Source of the DNA: Isoetes taiwanensis
Taxonomy: Eukaryota > Streptophyta > Lycopodiopsida > Isoetales > Isoetaceae
Assembly: GCA_021234155.1 (NCBI GenBank)
Contig: JAJEKV010000415.1
Coordinates: 91,141 to 155,140, forward strand
Reading direction: 5' to 3'
DNA length: 64,000 nucleotides
Both the position numbers and the translations under genes were made by a program. Below are positions 35,378 through 47,249 of this stretch, piece by piece (position 1 is the stretch's first letter; every line of letters starts with the position of its first letter). The notes below the pieces were generated by a model. The model did no database searches, was not told where the DNA came from, and worked only from the letters and a program-made list of their open reading frames with translations.

Positions 35378-36389
35378 TCTATAGAAAATTTTGGAATCGG
35401 GAGTGGTAAGTTATATGGTGGAGCACTCAAGTTTTTTTCACATATCTAATCCATAGGGCTTGTTTTTTTAAATGCCCTTTGAGGATTTTGAAATGGATTT
35501 AAATGCCCTTTCTACATTGGCATTGGCACATTGGAATTGAATTGAATTGAATTGAATTGGCTTTTGGGCCCACTAGTTCATTGGCCTCTAGGAATTAATT
35601 GCTCCGGCTTCTCGCTAAACACCCTTTGGCTTGACGCGATCATTTGTATAATCTTAGAAGGCTTAGGATCCTTGCAACTCTGAAATAGACACACAAATTC
35701 TTCAATATTTGAATATTTTACACACACACACACACACACTTTTATATGCACTTGTACAATTTTTCTTCTTTAATGGTCATATAACAATTACTTGATTGCA
35801 TGCAAGAAAAATAATTTCTTTAAATGCATTGTTGAATGATTTCATTTTAGAGAGATGTCTATTTCATGTAGGTTAGCCGGTCATTAAGATTGATAATGTT
35901 ATAGCAATCATTTCGACCACCAAGAACATGGGGCCCATATAGGCTTGCTCATCAAGAAGTAATGAATATATTGCCCACCTAGAAAGCACCAAAAAAGACC
36001 AAGATGATATCCTAGTAGTTGCAAGGTCCTTTATGTTTGTCCCATTTTTCATGGCCCCCTTGGCACCTAATCATTCTAGATTTTGGACACCTAAGCACTT
36101 GAATTAGACCAACCAACGCTCAGGAGGCAAAGAGTACTCTAGAAAACGACATTAGACGATCAAAACATGCATGGTTGTTCGTCAATATATGATATTTACC
36201 TGTTCTAGATCTATCTGAGAAATAAAATAATGTTCTTTAACTCTATTAGCCTTGATAAAGATAAGTTCACAACAATGTTCGAGTCTATATGTTAGCACAT
36301 AACAACAAATAAATGTAAGTAATATACCATCACAAAGGAAGGTCCATCCATCATCCCCGAACATAACTATAAAATATACATAAGGCATC
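35378..36389. other. SAUR 3' region and AT-rich sequence with two microsatellites
   Basis: A GAATT repeat (35,536-35,558) and a CA repeat (about 35,720-35,739) follow the SAUR gene. No further gene is visible. Confidence 0.6.
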
Positions 36390-36740
36390 AGAAATAAGGG
36401 TTCCTATCCCAACAGGGGGGTTACCTGATGGTCAAGGCACAAATTGAACCATGACAATAAGCTTGACTGCCATAGAACGTTGGCTAGGGTATCCCCCTCT
36501 ATCCATCCCTCGTGTGCACAATTTACAAATAATCTGAAAGATTTTGAGACATGATTGTAGCCTTCCGGGGACGTGATTCCAAGGATCACCCTAAAGTACC
36601 ACTCCAAGTTGGATCTCCCCTGTCTCATGAGACAAGAACGAGACAAGACTTATCTAGAAGCACAATGGAACTATGGGTGAGCTAGAGTATTGTGGGGACA
36701 CACGTCCATACCTGACATCAATCAGGGTTTCATCATGACC
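36390..36740. repeat. Dispersed repeat, related to 55,770-56,110
   Basis: Both loci contain, in order, catagaac(g/a)ttggctaggg, a cc-rich stretch ending gtgcaca(a/c)tttacaaata, tgtagcc, and a gcaca.tgg block followed by gtggcaatacacgt-like sequence. Identity by eye is roughly two thirds. It may be part of an LTR or UTR of an unplaced element. Confidence 0.6.
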
Positions 36741-37191
36741 TAGTGGGTGTCAGACCCATACCCTGCCCACACACAATGACAGACTATAAGCCTAGTGATA
36801 CAACACCTTAATTATCGTGCCTCAACCAACTGGGCAAAAGCATCTAGACGTGGAAATTTGACCCTATATGTGTGATAATTAGGTGCCGCCTCCCCAAGAT
36901 CCTCTCGAGTGGTCACCCATGGGCCCCAAACCATAACATTTCCTCCTTTTCGTCAGAATGCTCGCGTGATAAAGACAAGTTTTAACAAAGCTAAAGATGG
37001 TTCTATTTGAAATTCCTATCCTTCACTTTTGTATTCCGGTTCGACGTGCTTCAGTCGCCAACTCCAGCGCCTTCAATCACCTTCAAACACGTCGTGCACT
37101 TATTCTATATGGGACAGCATGGACAGGTAAGACAAATTAGTACATTGTTCGGCATAATTTGTGATGGATTTCTAAGTTTACTCTTCCGGCA
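36741..37191. other. No recognisable feature
   Basis: No coding sense or repeat structure seen. Confidence 0.4.
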
Positions 37192-37281
37192 TAGCAAAAG
37201 TGTATTTCATAATACACTTTTGCTAATCTGAAAGAGCAATACACTTTGCTATTCTGGAATAGCAATGTGTATTTTGGAATA
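37192..37281. repeat. Pair of related hairpins
   Basis: The first (37,192-37,225) is a perfect 15-bp stem, tagcaaaagtgtatt / aatacacttttgcta, with loop tcat. The second (about 37,249-37,281) is a near-perfect version with loop ttgg. The repeated stem sequence suggests a duplicated palindrome or MITE remnant. Confidence 0.85.
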
Positions 37282-37394
37282 CACTTTTGCTACTTTTTGT
37301 TTAGATTTTAGGCTTTTTTCTAATGGAAAAGTGGTCAAAAGTTTGTTGTTTTTCTGAAGTTTTTGGGGTCTTTTTTGCTGATTTTGGCCTTATT

Positions 37395-37651
37395 GCATAT
37401 TCACACGGGGGGTGACTCCGGGCAACGAGAGCTGTTGGATAGGCATATTCACCCCTTATTCCTTAATCTACACCATACGTAAAGTTCCTCGTTTGTGGGG
37501 TATGCAAGTACAAAATTTGCTATACTGTATAACAAGATTCGCAAAATACTTTAAGATTTCAAGCGGAATACTATATGGTGTTGATTTTGTACGTGCAAAA
37601 TACAATTATGAGGGCTCTCGCTGCCCTACGTCACCCCCCGTGTGAATATGC
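37395..37651. mobile_element. 257-bp MITE with 22-bp perfect TIRs
   Basis: The left end (37,395-37,416) starts gcatattcacacggggggtg and is the exact reverse complement of the right end (37,630-37,651). Imperfect pairing continues to about 38 bases (gggcaacgagagc against gggcagcgagagc). Size and structure fit a miniature inverted-repeat transposon. No clear target duplication is seen, and no superfamily can be assigned. Confidence 0.75.
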
Positions 37652-38240
37652 ACCCAAACCAAAGGGGGTTCAAGGGGGATTTTAATTTAAATGTATTGGA
37701 CCCAATGGTTGTGTTAATTAATGTCAATGGTAGTTATGTGTTGGTTGTTAATGTCAATGGTTGTTATGTGTTGGGGGATTTAATTTTTATATGTTGGATA
37801 TTAATGGTTTGTGTTGCAAAAAAAAAAAAATTTGGCCCCGCCGGGGGCCTTAGAGAACTCGATGTGACAAAAATTTTAGAATTCAAACCAGAAAAAAACT
37901 AGAATTCATTTGAGGCTTTCATCACCTGTAGCTTTTGAATTTCATCACAATAAAACAAATAGAACATCTAAAAATCTAAAAATGCATGGTAATTTTTTGC
38001 AAGCTTCATTCGGAATGAGCCATAAAACAATATCCAATAGCGCAATCCTGTATTAATTAGTTGGTAGGATGTGAAAGCCTACCAAACCCGGCCGAGAAAT
38101 TGCTGTTTTAGCATAGATAACTTAATCAAACATATCCATACCATACACCATCAAAAAGATCTCGGAGAGAGCTTTCCAACGCAATAAAAATCAATGTGTT
38201 GCCGGCGGGGAAACTGCACTACATGCACCCTTGAAGCCCA

Positions 38241-38515
38241 CAAAAAGAGGGCTTTTGTTGTGAGCCATTGGTTGTTGACCATTATGCACCACACGCACAA
38301 AAAAAGTGTTTTTGTTGTGAGCCATTGGTTGTTGACCATTATGCACCACACGCACAAAAAAAGGGCTTTTGTTGTGAGCCATTGGTTGTTGATCATTATA
38401 CACCACACGCACAAAAAAGGCCTTTTGTTGTGAGCCATTGATTGTTGACCATTATGCACCACACGCACAAAAATAGGGCTTTTGTTGTGAGCCATTGGTT
38501 GTTGACCATTGGAAA
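38241..38515. repeat. Minisatellite, five copies of a 57-bp unit
   Basis: Copies of tgagccattggttgttgacc start at 38,261, 38,318, 38,375, 38,431 and 38,488, giving periods of 57, 57, 56 and 57. Each includes a run of A before a gcttttgttg phrase. It reads open on both strands only because the unit is a multiple of three. It ends 140 bases before the LTR element. Confidence 0.92.
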
Positions 38516-38654
38516 AAAAGGCTAAAATCAATGGCTCAGAAATAGTGCACTCTAGATGTACGCATTAGTACATCCATTTGAATACATCACGAAATCATAG
38601 GAAAACCTTAGTGAAAAGCGTACAAAAACACAAAGAAAACCCCCTGTTATTATG

Positions 38655-39239
38655 TGTTTGGGGTCTGGGTTCGGGAACTCCTGGAAGACAGCCCTCTGTG
38701 AGGACCCGTGGATCTAACAGGAGAGTCCGGGGGACTATGTCACGCGGGATTTGCTGAAAGAGAAGAAAAAGAAGAGAACAGAACAAATGAGAGAAAGATG
38801 ATAAGCTTCCTTGATATCAATGATGAAAATACATGAGCTCTCGCAATAGAGAGAAAACTGAAAGGAGACAAGACTCAAAACTCATCTAAAAACTTATGAG
38901 CTAACTCTACTCATATATATAGTACAATGGCCTTGGGCCCAATATAGACACTCGACCGATCTCGGTGCCGACTCACGGAAGGAGGCCCTGATTTTGAGGA
39001 ATGTTGGCGGTGCCTCTTGAAGTGCCTAGAATCACGCTTGACGCCGCTGGCGGTGACGGGCCGTCACTTGTCTGCAGCGGCGCCTCTTGTTGATGACCAA
39101 AGGCTTTTGACTGCGTGGCCGGCCGCTTAGTCTTCGTGGAGGCTTGGATGTCGACCCGTGGTTGACCGAGGATCTTTGAGCTTGACCACAGTCCGATGTA
39201 TGCATGAATAGTCCCGTACCGGGAGGCATGGGACTAACA
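38655..39239 (-). repeat. 3' LTR
   Basis: It matches the 5' LTR along its length. The central AT-rich 200 bases are nearly identical, while most differences sit in CTG/CAG-containing stretches of the GC-rich part. Confidence 0.92.
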
Positions 39240-39252
39240 CTCCCCCACCAAA
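39240..39252 (-). promoter_or_regulatory. Polypurine tract before the 3' LTR
   Basis: On the minus strand tttggtgggggag abuts the TG start of the 3' LTR, as expected for the plus-strand DNA primer of reverse transcription. Confidence 0.8.
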
Positions 39253-39423
39253 CGACACTTTCGTGAGTGAAGAAAAGGAGGAAGCGTTTGGAGGGCGGGA
39301 AGCCATCATCACGAAAATGATCCTCACGGGAGTGAGGGCGGGCACCATTATGGTGCTTGGCCGATGAGATCTTGGCGTGATTGAAGAGCTTGAGGTGTGT
39401 TTTGGCCAAGGGCGGGATCGGCA

Positions 39424-40600
39424 TCAATAAGAAAAACGAGCGTACCATGTCTTCAAGTGCGGCGTGGGCGTCTGAAGAAGAAATGTCGCGACACTCCATG
39501 AGGAGACAGTCACGAAGGCCAAAGGCACCGACGCCGGCATTTGGATTGCAAATGAAAAATGGGACGCCGATTTAAGGAGCTTAGCAAAATGCATTTGAGG
39601 GCAGCAAGTAAAAATCCGCTTGAAGATGGCCGGAAGGATCGGGTGAGGTGGAGGCGTTCGCAAGAAGGTGGTGAGACCATGAGCGCATCCGCTGGGTTGT
39701 TGCCAACCACGCTCATTAGCAATGTAGATCCAATTGGTGGTGTTGTCCAAAGTAGCACCTTCTTCCCAATGTGATCGGCGAACAAAACGTGGATCCCCCG
39801 GAGATCCGGCCGAGATCGAGGTGGTGTCCGGCCTGCATGACCATCCATGACCTTGGTCCAAAAAGGAAGAAGGCCAATCGGAAGTCGGGAACACGGTGGA
39901 GGTACGCCCGAGGGAAGCATAGGGAGAAGGAACCATGCCCGTGGGCGTTGGTTCTTGGCGATCTCCTGAATTGACCGACAAGATCTGGATCAAGTGCCCG
40001 ACACCAGCGATCCCAAAGAGAAGCAGAGAGTCGAGAGTTGACGGGGAGGGCTATCCCATCCCGTGGGGGACCGTCTTGCTATCCAAAAGAGCACATCAGA
40101 ATGATTGTAACCAGCGAGGTCTTTGCATATAGACTTGTGCATAGGGAAGATCTTGGGATGGCCCGGATACTTCCTAATTTGTTTGCGCTTCCGCTTGCGC
40201 CGAGAGATAAATGATTGGCAAGCTCGGGCATGTACTCTCGATGAAAAGTTTTGGTCCGGCGGGATCCGCAAGATATGGATTGTTATCTGAAGCACCCATT
40301 GCGCAGATGGGGTCACCCCTGGAAAAGCCGGGCGTGGCCCATTGCCAAAGTTTTTTCTGTGTATCACCCGGATAGAAATCATGAAAGATATAAGCCATGG
40401 GCTGAACCCACGAAAGAAAGTGAGAAAGTCGGGATCGGCTACGAAAGGTATGAGATCAAAGACAACAAGGGCACAACACAACCCTTTGTCTTCAATGGAG
40501 AGTTCCGCCAAATCCGGGAAAAATCAGCCTTTGCTTTCGATTGGGATATCCACAGGGGCCATCAGTGCGTGCCACTTTGAAAGGAAGAGGTGGCGTCGAG
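39424..40600 (-). pseudogene. Second extra coding region next to the 3' LTR, product unknown
   Basis: Minus-strand frames stay open for long stretches (40,511-39,990, then 39,993-39,424 in another frame, with a parallel frame 39,920-39,510). Phrases include LIPFVADPDFLTFFRGFSPW, RRKRKRKQIRKYPGHPKIFP and a tail running to the polypurine tract. The continuity suggests a decayed protein of about 350-400 residues. No domain recognised. CTG/CAG triplets are scarce here. Confidence 0.4.
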
Positions 40601-40937
40601 CAACCACATAATCATGATAGCGGGAGGGAGCGGGGAAGTCCACCGGCATTCTCGCGGAAGAATTGAAGTCCAGGCGTCAAGTTTGGCTTGAGCCTCATCG
40701 CCAGAATAGCTTGCTGCAACTGTTGTTGAGATCACGGATCCGATTTTCTTTTTCGAGTAGGAGGCGTGGTGGTCACGGACCCGTTCGAGAAGGATTTACC
40801 CGGGAGGAAGATTTCCACGGTGTATTGAGGCGGCTAACGGCAATCTCCGCGTCATCGAGTAGTTTACGTTTACGCACCTCTGTAAGCCGATCTTGAAGAG
40901 AGGTGGTGAGAGGTCCGGTAGGTGGAAAGCCGAGCCG

Positions 40938-42261
40938 TCAAAGGCGGCGACTTTGCGCGTCCCGGGCTGAAAGATTTTGAACTTGAGTGCTGAAATTTTC
41001 TACACAGTTCGAGTACAAGGCATTGAGTTTAGCAATATCTTCGGCCCTTGGTACTTTCGAGGGAGAGCGGCTTTGGACTTGTTGTGCTCCAATAGAGTCC
41101 GAATTTCGACCGGGGAGCCCTGCCGCTGATCTCATGAGTTGGCTGACTTGAGCTTGTGTACTCTTGAGATCCCGCATGAGCCTGTAAGAGAGCTTCATGC
41201 TTGTCTTGAAGTTTGGCCTCCAAAGTTGCAACTTGGGCGATTGCAGCTTGAAGGTCTTGGTGTACCGCATCGAGGCCTCGAGTGCTCGTTGAACCCAGCC
41301 ATAAGAGCGCCTTGGGATTCCTGTAACTTAATAGCTGGCAGCTTGAGCATCCGGCCGATATCGATACAACAACCGACGAGGGTGTTGTGGTGGTGGAACC
41401 GGGCTGTTGCCCGGGTGTGGGAGGTTTGGGAAAAATGATGTGAAGTGGATGGTGTAGCGGAGGAAGAGACAAGTGACATGAGTGGATGGTCATGACCGAG
41501 GGAAGATGGGCGTGATGTGCCAACTTGGTGATTTGGAAGGGAGGCTGAGTGGAAGTATGAGAATTTGGTGGTGTGGAGGGAAGTAATGACGGATGAGGGC
41601 TTGAAAGTGCCCTCCCACGTAAACCGAGAAATGGAAGTGGTACCCGGCGGTCCATTTCTTGGAGAAGACGATAGAACATCATTTGGGGCCAATCTATGTG
41701 GTGCTTGGAGTGTGTAGCAGTAAGGACCAGGTTATAGAAAGGCTTATTGATATGGGTGTTCTTGATAGAATACCCCAGGAATTTGCGCCACAAAAATTTC
41801 ACAAAGGTCTCATGAGGCTTGTCGATATTGGTCAGACGATGGACATTGGCGTGATAAGCAGGTGCGCCAAACTCTGTGACATCAATATCCTGTATAGCAG
41901 ACCATGATACACAAGGAGTGTGCAAGGGAATATGAAATACCTCAGAAATCAAGTGTTGAGTCAATGAAATAGTGGTGCCATCGACCACAGTGGTGTACCC
42001 TTGCGGGCTGTTAACAATATTGGCGATGAATTGCTGCAACTGGGCAGGATTTGGAGCCGGAAGTTCCATTTGAGAAAATTCGTAAAGCTGGTGTCGTTCA
42101 GCGACTTCTTTATTGGGGCCAACAAGGGCTTCACGGAAAGTGTAGGCGTCAAGAAGGATCTGAGATGCAAAAGAGCCGGATCCTTGGGAGCGGTAGCTTG
42201 AAGTGTAGAAAATCTTGGGGCAGCCATGGGAATGATTTGCGTGAGCGAAAAGAGATGCCAA
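40938..42261 (-). CDS. Extra ORF downstream of integrase, product unknown
   Basis: This is the longest open frame in the window (410 codons, 42,261-41,029). It is in sense with gag-pol and lies about 1.2 kb after integrase. The N-terminal part includes MELPAPNPAQLQQFIANIV, ISLTQHLISEVFHIPL and HIDWPQMMFYRLLQEMDRRV. A Pro/Ser/Thr-rich middle follows, then a coiled-coil-like end (AAIAQVATLEAKLQ). A single indel near 41,150 moves the coil into a second frame that ends at 40,938 (SNCVENFSTQVQNL). The true start may be the ATG at 42,227 in another frame. There is no signal peptide or membrane segment, so it is not env-like. The fold is vaguely like plant retrotransposon N-terminal or mobile domains; I do not recognise the family. 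Confidence 0.6.
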
Positions 42262-43459
42262 AAGGGAAGACGAAAAGTCGAGCCACGGAGGAGGATGAAG
42301 GCAGGAGGAGGAACTAAAAGGTTTGTTTTAGGGCTAATAACTGGAGGTGAAGAGGTATGAAGAGTGTGAAACTTGAGGAACCGTTGATGATGCCAGTGTC
42401 AAAAGATCGAAGAAGGGGATTGAGAGGCAAAAATTTGGCTAAGTCCCCAAAAAGCGTAAAGGGAGAAGCAATGAGCGGTGAGGATGAGACGTGAAAGAAA
42501 GATCGGATGTGACAGATGGCAAAGGACATCCATTAATGTTCGACGGGCGTGGAAAGAAGGAATGGCATTCAATCGCCGGGCAACTTCGAAGTGGGATATC
42601 ATTAAAAGGAATGTGTCGAAGGTACCATTGCTAGATATGCGCGGGAGAACAGATTCTCCTTTTAGAAACAGCCTTGCATTGCAAAACACGTTGGCGATTT
42701 GTGTGATTGGTCCACGCCGACAAGGAGGTCCTCGATTGGCTATATAAGACGAACCGAGAGAAACGAAGGCATCCGATGGCCTTCGGATGGCCGCTGGCGG
42801 CTTGAACGAAGATTGCACCATGCCGAATTTAACCGCCGAGTGGATCACTTGTAAGATGAATTGTGCGGATCGGGCGCTGCCACAACCGTGGCATTCGTGA
42901 TGGGCGGCTGGTGTGCGGGATGGCTGAACATCCCGACCAAGACCAACGGGATGGAGGTGGTTCTCGCACTGCTACTGGGATCCGGAGCAGTAACCTCTAC
43001 CATCTCCTCTCGCATCACACCGCTCAGAACCGGAGTAGAGGGTTTTTCCTCTTAGGACTTAGTAGATAGGGCTCGAGCCCGTTTTTTGTATATAGGGCCG
43101 TGCCCATAGCGGAAATAACTGGGCTGCGCCCACATTTTGTAAAAAATCTCCACTATAATATAATCTACCGCCTTTCTAGTCACTTTTACGTGGTGTTTGA
43201 TTGTTGAACTGCTCTCGCGTGTGTTGATGTTCACTTTACGTGTGATGAAATGCTTTGAGATCTAAAACCCATTAACTAATGTAGGTAATGGAGTGCCATC
43301 TAATTCAAATGAGTTGGAAAACACTTGGTCTAACCACTTGAACAATTTGATAAGGGCCAAGCCAACGAAACTTGAGTTTACCAGGAAAATTTTTGTACAC
43401 GGAATCATAAAAGAAGAACCAAATCTCCTTGTTTGAATGTTTTTGTCTTCAAACGTTTG
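42262..43459. other. Spacer between integrase and the extra ORF
   Basis: It contains a TATA-like ggctatataagacg near 42,737 that reads as a TATA run on either strand, and a G/C-rich palindrome-like run near 43,070-43,140 (gggctcgagccc). It might serve as an internal promoter for the extra ORF; this is speculation from position only. Confidence 0.3.
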
Positions 43460-44409
43460 TCATGTAAAGATTTTTGCAATCTGTTGTCCATGAAGAACAC
43501 GAATATAAGCATCCCTGCGAAGTTCATCCAACCGATTTTCTAATTGATAGACCCGTTCTTTGAGAGCATTTGGTGGATTATGAGCGTTAGCTAGTTGAAA
43601 GCGGAGTGTTGGAAGGATGAATTCAAAGGGCATGAGAGCTTCGACCATAAACCAATTTAAAAGGAGTGTGACCCGTAGCAATCTTGAAACAAGTATTGTA
43701 GGCCCAAAGAACGATAGGAAGTTTTGTCCAATAAATGTGCGGGAAGCGCCACAAATTTTCTTGAGAATGGTGACCCGAGTTTTGTTGGTGCTACGCCAAC
43801 CCATTGCCTTGAGGATAGTAAGGTGTGCTCTTGTGATGATGTATCGGGGAGATAATCCGTCGGCTCTTTGATAGTATGATTGATGAAATGAACACCACGG
43901 TCACGACCCAGCTCAGGTGGGGCGGCCGAATCGCGTGATGATTTGTTGATAGAGGACTCGGGCCGTGCTTGCGGCGGTGTTGTTGCGGAAGTGCACAAGC
44001 TTCCGCCCATTTGGTGGCGTGAGTCGGTGAGAACCGAGAATGTATCGCACGAAAGTGTGCCGCGGGGAGGGTCTATAGGTCCCACAAAGTCCATTCCCCA
44101 TTTCTTTGAAGGGAAGTAGGCGTGGCGGCCGGCGTCAAGGGAAGAGCGTCCACGGGCGTGGGGGCGCCCCACCACCGGGCAAGCGCCACACGTCTTGGCG
44201 TGGGCGTGAGCATCTTTGAAGAGCGTGGGCCAATAATACCCGGCAAGAAGAATTTTGCGTGCCGTGGTGTCACCATGAAAATGACCACCACCGAGCCCTT
44301 GATGAGCTTCTCGAACAATGTCTGGAACTTCATGAGGTAGAACACAGCGTCGAAGGATGGTGTCCTTACCCTTTTTGTAGAGATGTCCCAGCAACCATGG
44401 TGTAGTCAC
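43460..44409 (-). pseudogene. Integrase domain of the LTR element
   Basis: A 250-codon open frame (44,409-43,657) has an HHCC zinc region (IVREAHQGLGGGHFHGDTTA, HAKTCGAC), then KKWGMDFVGPI with the first catalytic Asp and DRGVHFINH with the second. The third acidic residue is lost: the expected GLAE.TNKT position reads into a stop or shifted frame (GWRSTNKTRVTILKK, near 43,800). Integrase would join the DNA copy to the host. It is inactive as written. Confidence 0.8.
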
Positions 44410-45058
44410 GGACCTCCGGAGAAATTGATGGCGACGGATTGTCGCTTGGCGTGAGAGAGGCGCCTCATCTTCCGGTGGAAGAGCACCCGTGAGGAGGTGC
44501 TGCTGAAAATCATGGAACCAATGTGGTGTTGCCGTGACTAAAAAGAGTTGAGCATCCGGAAAGGCATCTGAGACCCCTGTTGCAGGATCATCAGTGTGGA
44601 TGCGTGAAAGATAATCCGGAACAACATGAGATTTGCCTGCCTTATGAACGATTTCAAAAGGAGCAAATTCTTGGAGAAGAATGACCCAACGAGCAATGCG
44701 GCCCGTGGGGCGTGGATTTGTTGATCAAATAGAGAAGTGCTTGGTGGTCCACAAAGAACTTGATTTGATTGCCCAAAAGGTAATGCGGAAGCGTTGGACC
44801 ACGAGAAAATGAGACCCAAAGCTTCACGCTTTCCGGTAGCGAGAATAGTTGCTTCAGCCAGAATTGAGTTTTCTACCGGGCGTAGCGATTTGGTTTATCG
44901 ATTAATGCGCATCATATATTCTTGAGAGAGAACAGCTCCAATAGCAAACGCCGGAGACATCGACATGAGCGTGGAAAGGGCTTGTCCCATTGAGGAGGAA
45001 CAAGAACGGTGCACGAGTAAGCAAAAGCTTGTTGTTGGAAAGCGGCTTACACGGGAAT
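44410..45058 (-). pseudogene. RNase H domain of the LTR element
   Basis: Frames near 44,770-44,600 include the phrase FFVDHQALLYLINK and IVHKAGKSHVVPDYLSR, typical of Ty3/gypsy RNase H, which removes the RNA template. The upstream catalytic part is not cleanly readable. Confidence 0.65.
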
Positions 45059-45740
45059 TCAAGCCCGGTGGATTAGATCACCCGTGAGTTTATGAATGGG
45101 ATCTGCAATGGCTGCCAGTCCGGTATGAAGGTGGAGTAATAATTGACCTTTCCAGGAAAGAGCGTGTCTCTTTGATATTACCTGGTGCTTGAGCTTTGAG
45201 CACACAATCGATTTTTGGCGAGGATCGGTGGTGATTCTGCTTTTAGCGACAACATGGCCTAACGAGAACACCGAAGTGGCGCAAAAAGGTGCATTTCTCG
45301 GGATTGAGACTAATGCGGACTCATCACATTTACGGAAGACGAGTTCCAATTTATCCAAATGGTCAGCCATGGAACTCAGAGGGAGAGAAGTCATCTTGAA
45401 AAATTTGCAAGAAGGGATTTTCCTTCATGAAATCATGAAAACCGAGAGCATGATGCGTTGAAATGTTGAAGGAGAGTTGGATAATCCAAAAGGAACCACC
45501 TTGTAGGCAAAAGTGCCCACGGGGTGGTGAAAGTGGTCTTGAGTTGATCAGATTCTTTGATGGAGATCTGATTGTAGCCGAGAGAAACCATCCATAAAGG
45601 AGTACATCTCATGTCCAGCCACTTCTTCCGAACTTGGTGCGTGAAGGGAAGTGGAAAATGATCACGCCTCGTGGCCGATTGAGTTTCCGATAGTCTACAC
45701 GACGCGGATCTTACCATTGTGCTTAAGGGCAATGGCGATA
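45059..45740 (-). pseudogene. Reverse transcriptase domain of the LTR element
   Basis: Readable motifs are SLGYNQISIKESDQLKTTFT (about 45,600-45,540), a motif C variant FQDDF (near 45,385) in place of the usual Y/F-x-DD, ADHLDKLELVFRKCDE, and LGHVVAKSRITTDP. At least two single-base indels break the frame (for example ctcgg where the sense needs ctgg near 45,580). Confidence 0.8.
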
Positions 45741-46454
45741 GGGCTCACCCATTCGAGAATGTTTGACCTCATAGATCAAACTGCAGCAAGGAGTTTGTCA
45801 ATTTACGCCTTTGGCGATCCACGGTAATTAGGGTTGAGCCTTGCATCGTTGCTACTGCTGGGTCGGTGCATGCATCGATTTGGTAGGAATGGTGAGTTCC
45901 CCAAGCTTTTGTTGATGCCCCGAAGATCTTTGTAACTCCGGTGAAAATGTGTTTGAATTTTTTGAGCAGCGTGGCGGCCCCGATACGATAAGGAGCAGGA
46001 AGGTTTGCGGCAAGAATGCGACGAGGTTGATTGTTGCCAACATCCACGATCTCGACGAGTCCGAATATGGGGTATGACTTGATTATCCCGGACAATGTGT
46101 GCGAGGAGGTTGGAGCATAACCGGATGCGTGGCTGCTTGTCGCGTGGTGAAAAAGAGAGGTTGCTCGGTTTCATCTAGCGGTGGTTGCTTCATGACGACG
46201 CGTGTACATCAACGGGGAGCTGCGAAGTGTCGGATCGGAAAAAGTGATCTACGCGTTGGATTCGATTGCAAGGAGCCGGTAGGGGTCAAGCAAGGCAGCC
46301 ACAAACTGGTCCCGATCAAGAGTCATTTCTCCCCAAGGATCAAAGATATTCGGGTAGGATGACAGAGCGGAGGACGCTGCCAGTGGAGCCTCGAACTTGA
46401 TAAATATTCTGAGCTTCTTCAGAATCGATTAATGAGAGAGAGGGTTTCGCATTG

Positions 46455-46880
46455 TCAATGAGAAATGATCCTGCCTGTTTGCAAGTCCATGGTGGCATTG
46501 AGATGACCATCTGTGATGACTAACTGGTCCGTGGCCCAGTAATGGATACTCTTTGCCTGGCGGAGAAAGGGTCTTCCCACCAGCATTTCATAGTCACCTG
46601 GATCTTCGCCCGACTTTCCAAACCCAAATTCCATGGGAAAGCGGAGATCACCAATGTTGATGTGAAGAATAGGTGTGACGCCTTGAGGTCTCGTGATATG
46701 GCCATTAGCCAATTTGATGTCATATGGGGCACGAAAAGAGTTGTGTGATGCCCATTTGTTTGCGGAGTTTATCCGTGATGAGATTGACTGCACTACCTCC
46801 ATCGATTTGAACATGGTTGACTTGCTGATTTCCCACCGTTGCATGGACCGTGGGTGTAGAGGTAGCCACAGCCCCAACTA
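46455..46880 (-). pseudogene. Aspartic protease domain of the LTR element
   Basis: The active-site loop reads VQIDGGSAVNLIT (about 46,775-46,815), with DGG in place of the usual DSG/DTG. Downstream in another frame is EMLVGRPFLRQAKSIHYW, the conserved second half of retropepsins. A small indel near 46,740 separates the two. The protease would mature Gag-Pol. Confidence 0.75.
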
Positions 46881-47249
46881 AAAGAGCAGTTGGGAGTGGT
46901 AACTGGTCCTTGAGAGCAGGGCCGAGTTTTTAAAATGGTAGCCAAGCTTAAAGGAATTTTGATCTTGGCAAGCTCCTCTTGGAGTTCGAGAGGTACATGA
47001 GAAAAAGGATCTTTGGTTCCACAGTGCGGGAGTGCGTGGCAGGGAAGCAGCAACTTCTTTGAGTAAGTCAACCTCGGCTGCAATATTGGGATATGTCTGA
47101 GAGCGTGGAGGTTGAGATGTTGAAGGTGGATCGTGTCTTTGTTGAGCTCGAGTGGTGGCATGAACATTTGCCAATGTGCGGCCTTTTTGCTTGCATGAGA
47201 TTCAAAATGCTTTGGCGAACTTTGGGCATGACATTTGGCATGAGCTTTT

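Noticed and set aside
38195-38433. Repeat-protein gene across the minisatellite
   Set aside because: It is open on both strands only because 57 is a multiple of three, and there is no start context or conserved protein motif.
38241-38515. CRISPR-like array
   Set aside because: The repeats are contiguous 57-bp units without distinct spacers, in a plant nuclear context. It is a minisatellite.
40938-42261. Envelope-like gene of the LTR element
   Set aside because: Its position would fit, but there is no signal peptide, transmembrane segment or cysteine pattern. The product has a Pro-rich linker and a coiled coil instead.
43617-44340. Plus-strand genes inside the LTR element (also 45,189, 46,099, 47,744)
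   Set aside because: They lie antisense to readable gag-pol domains and show no motifs of their own.
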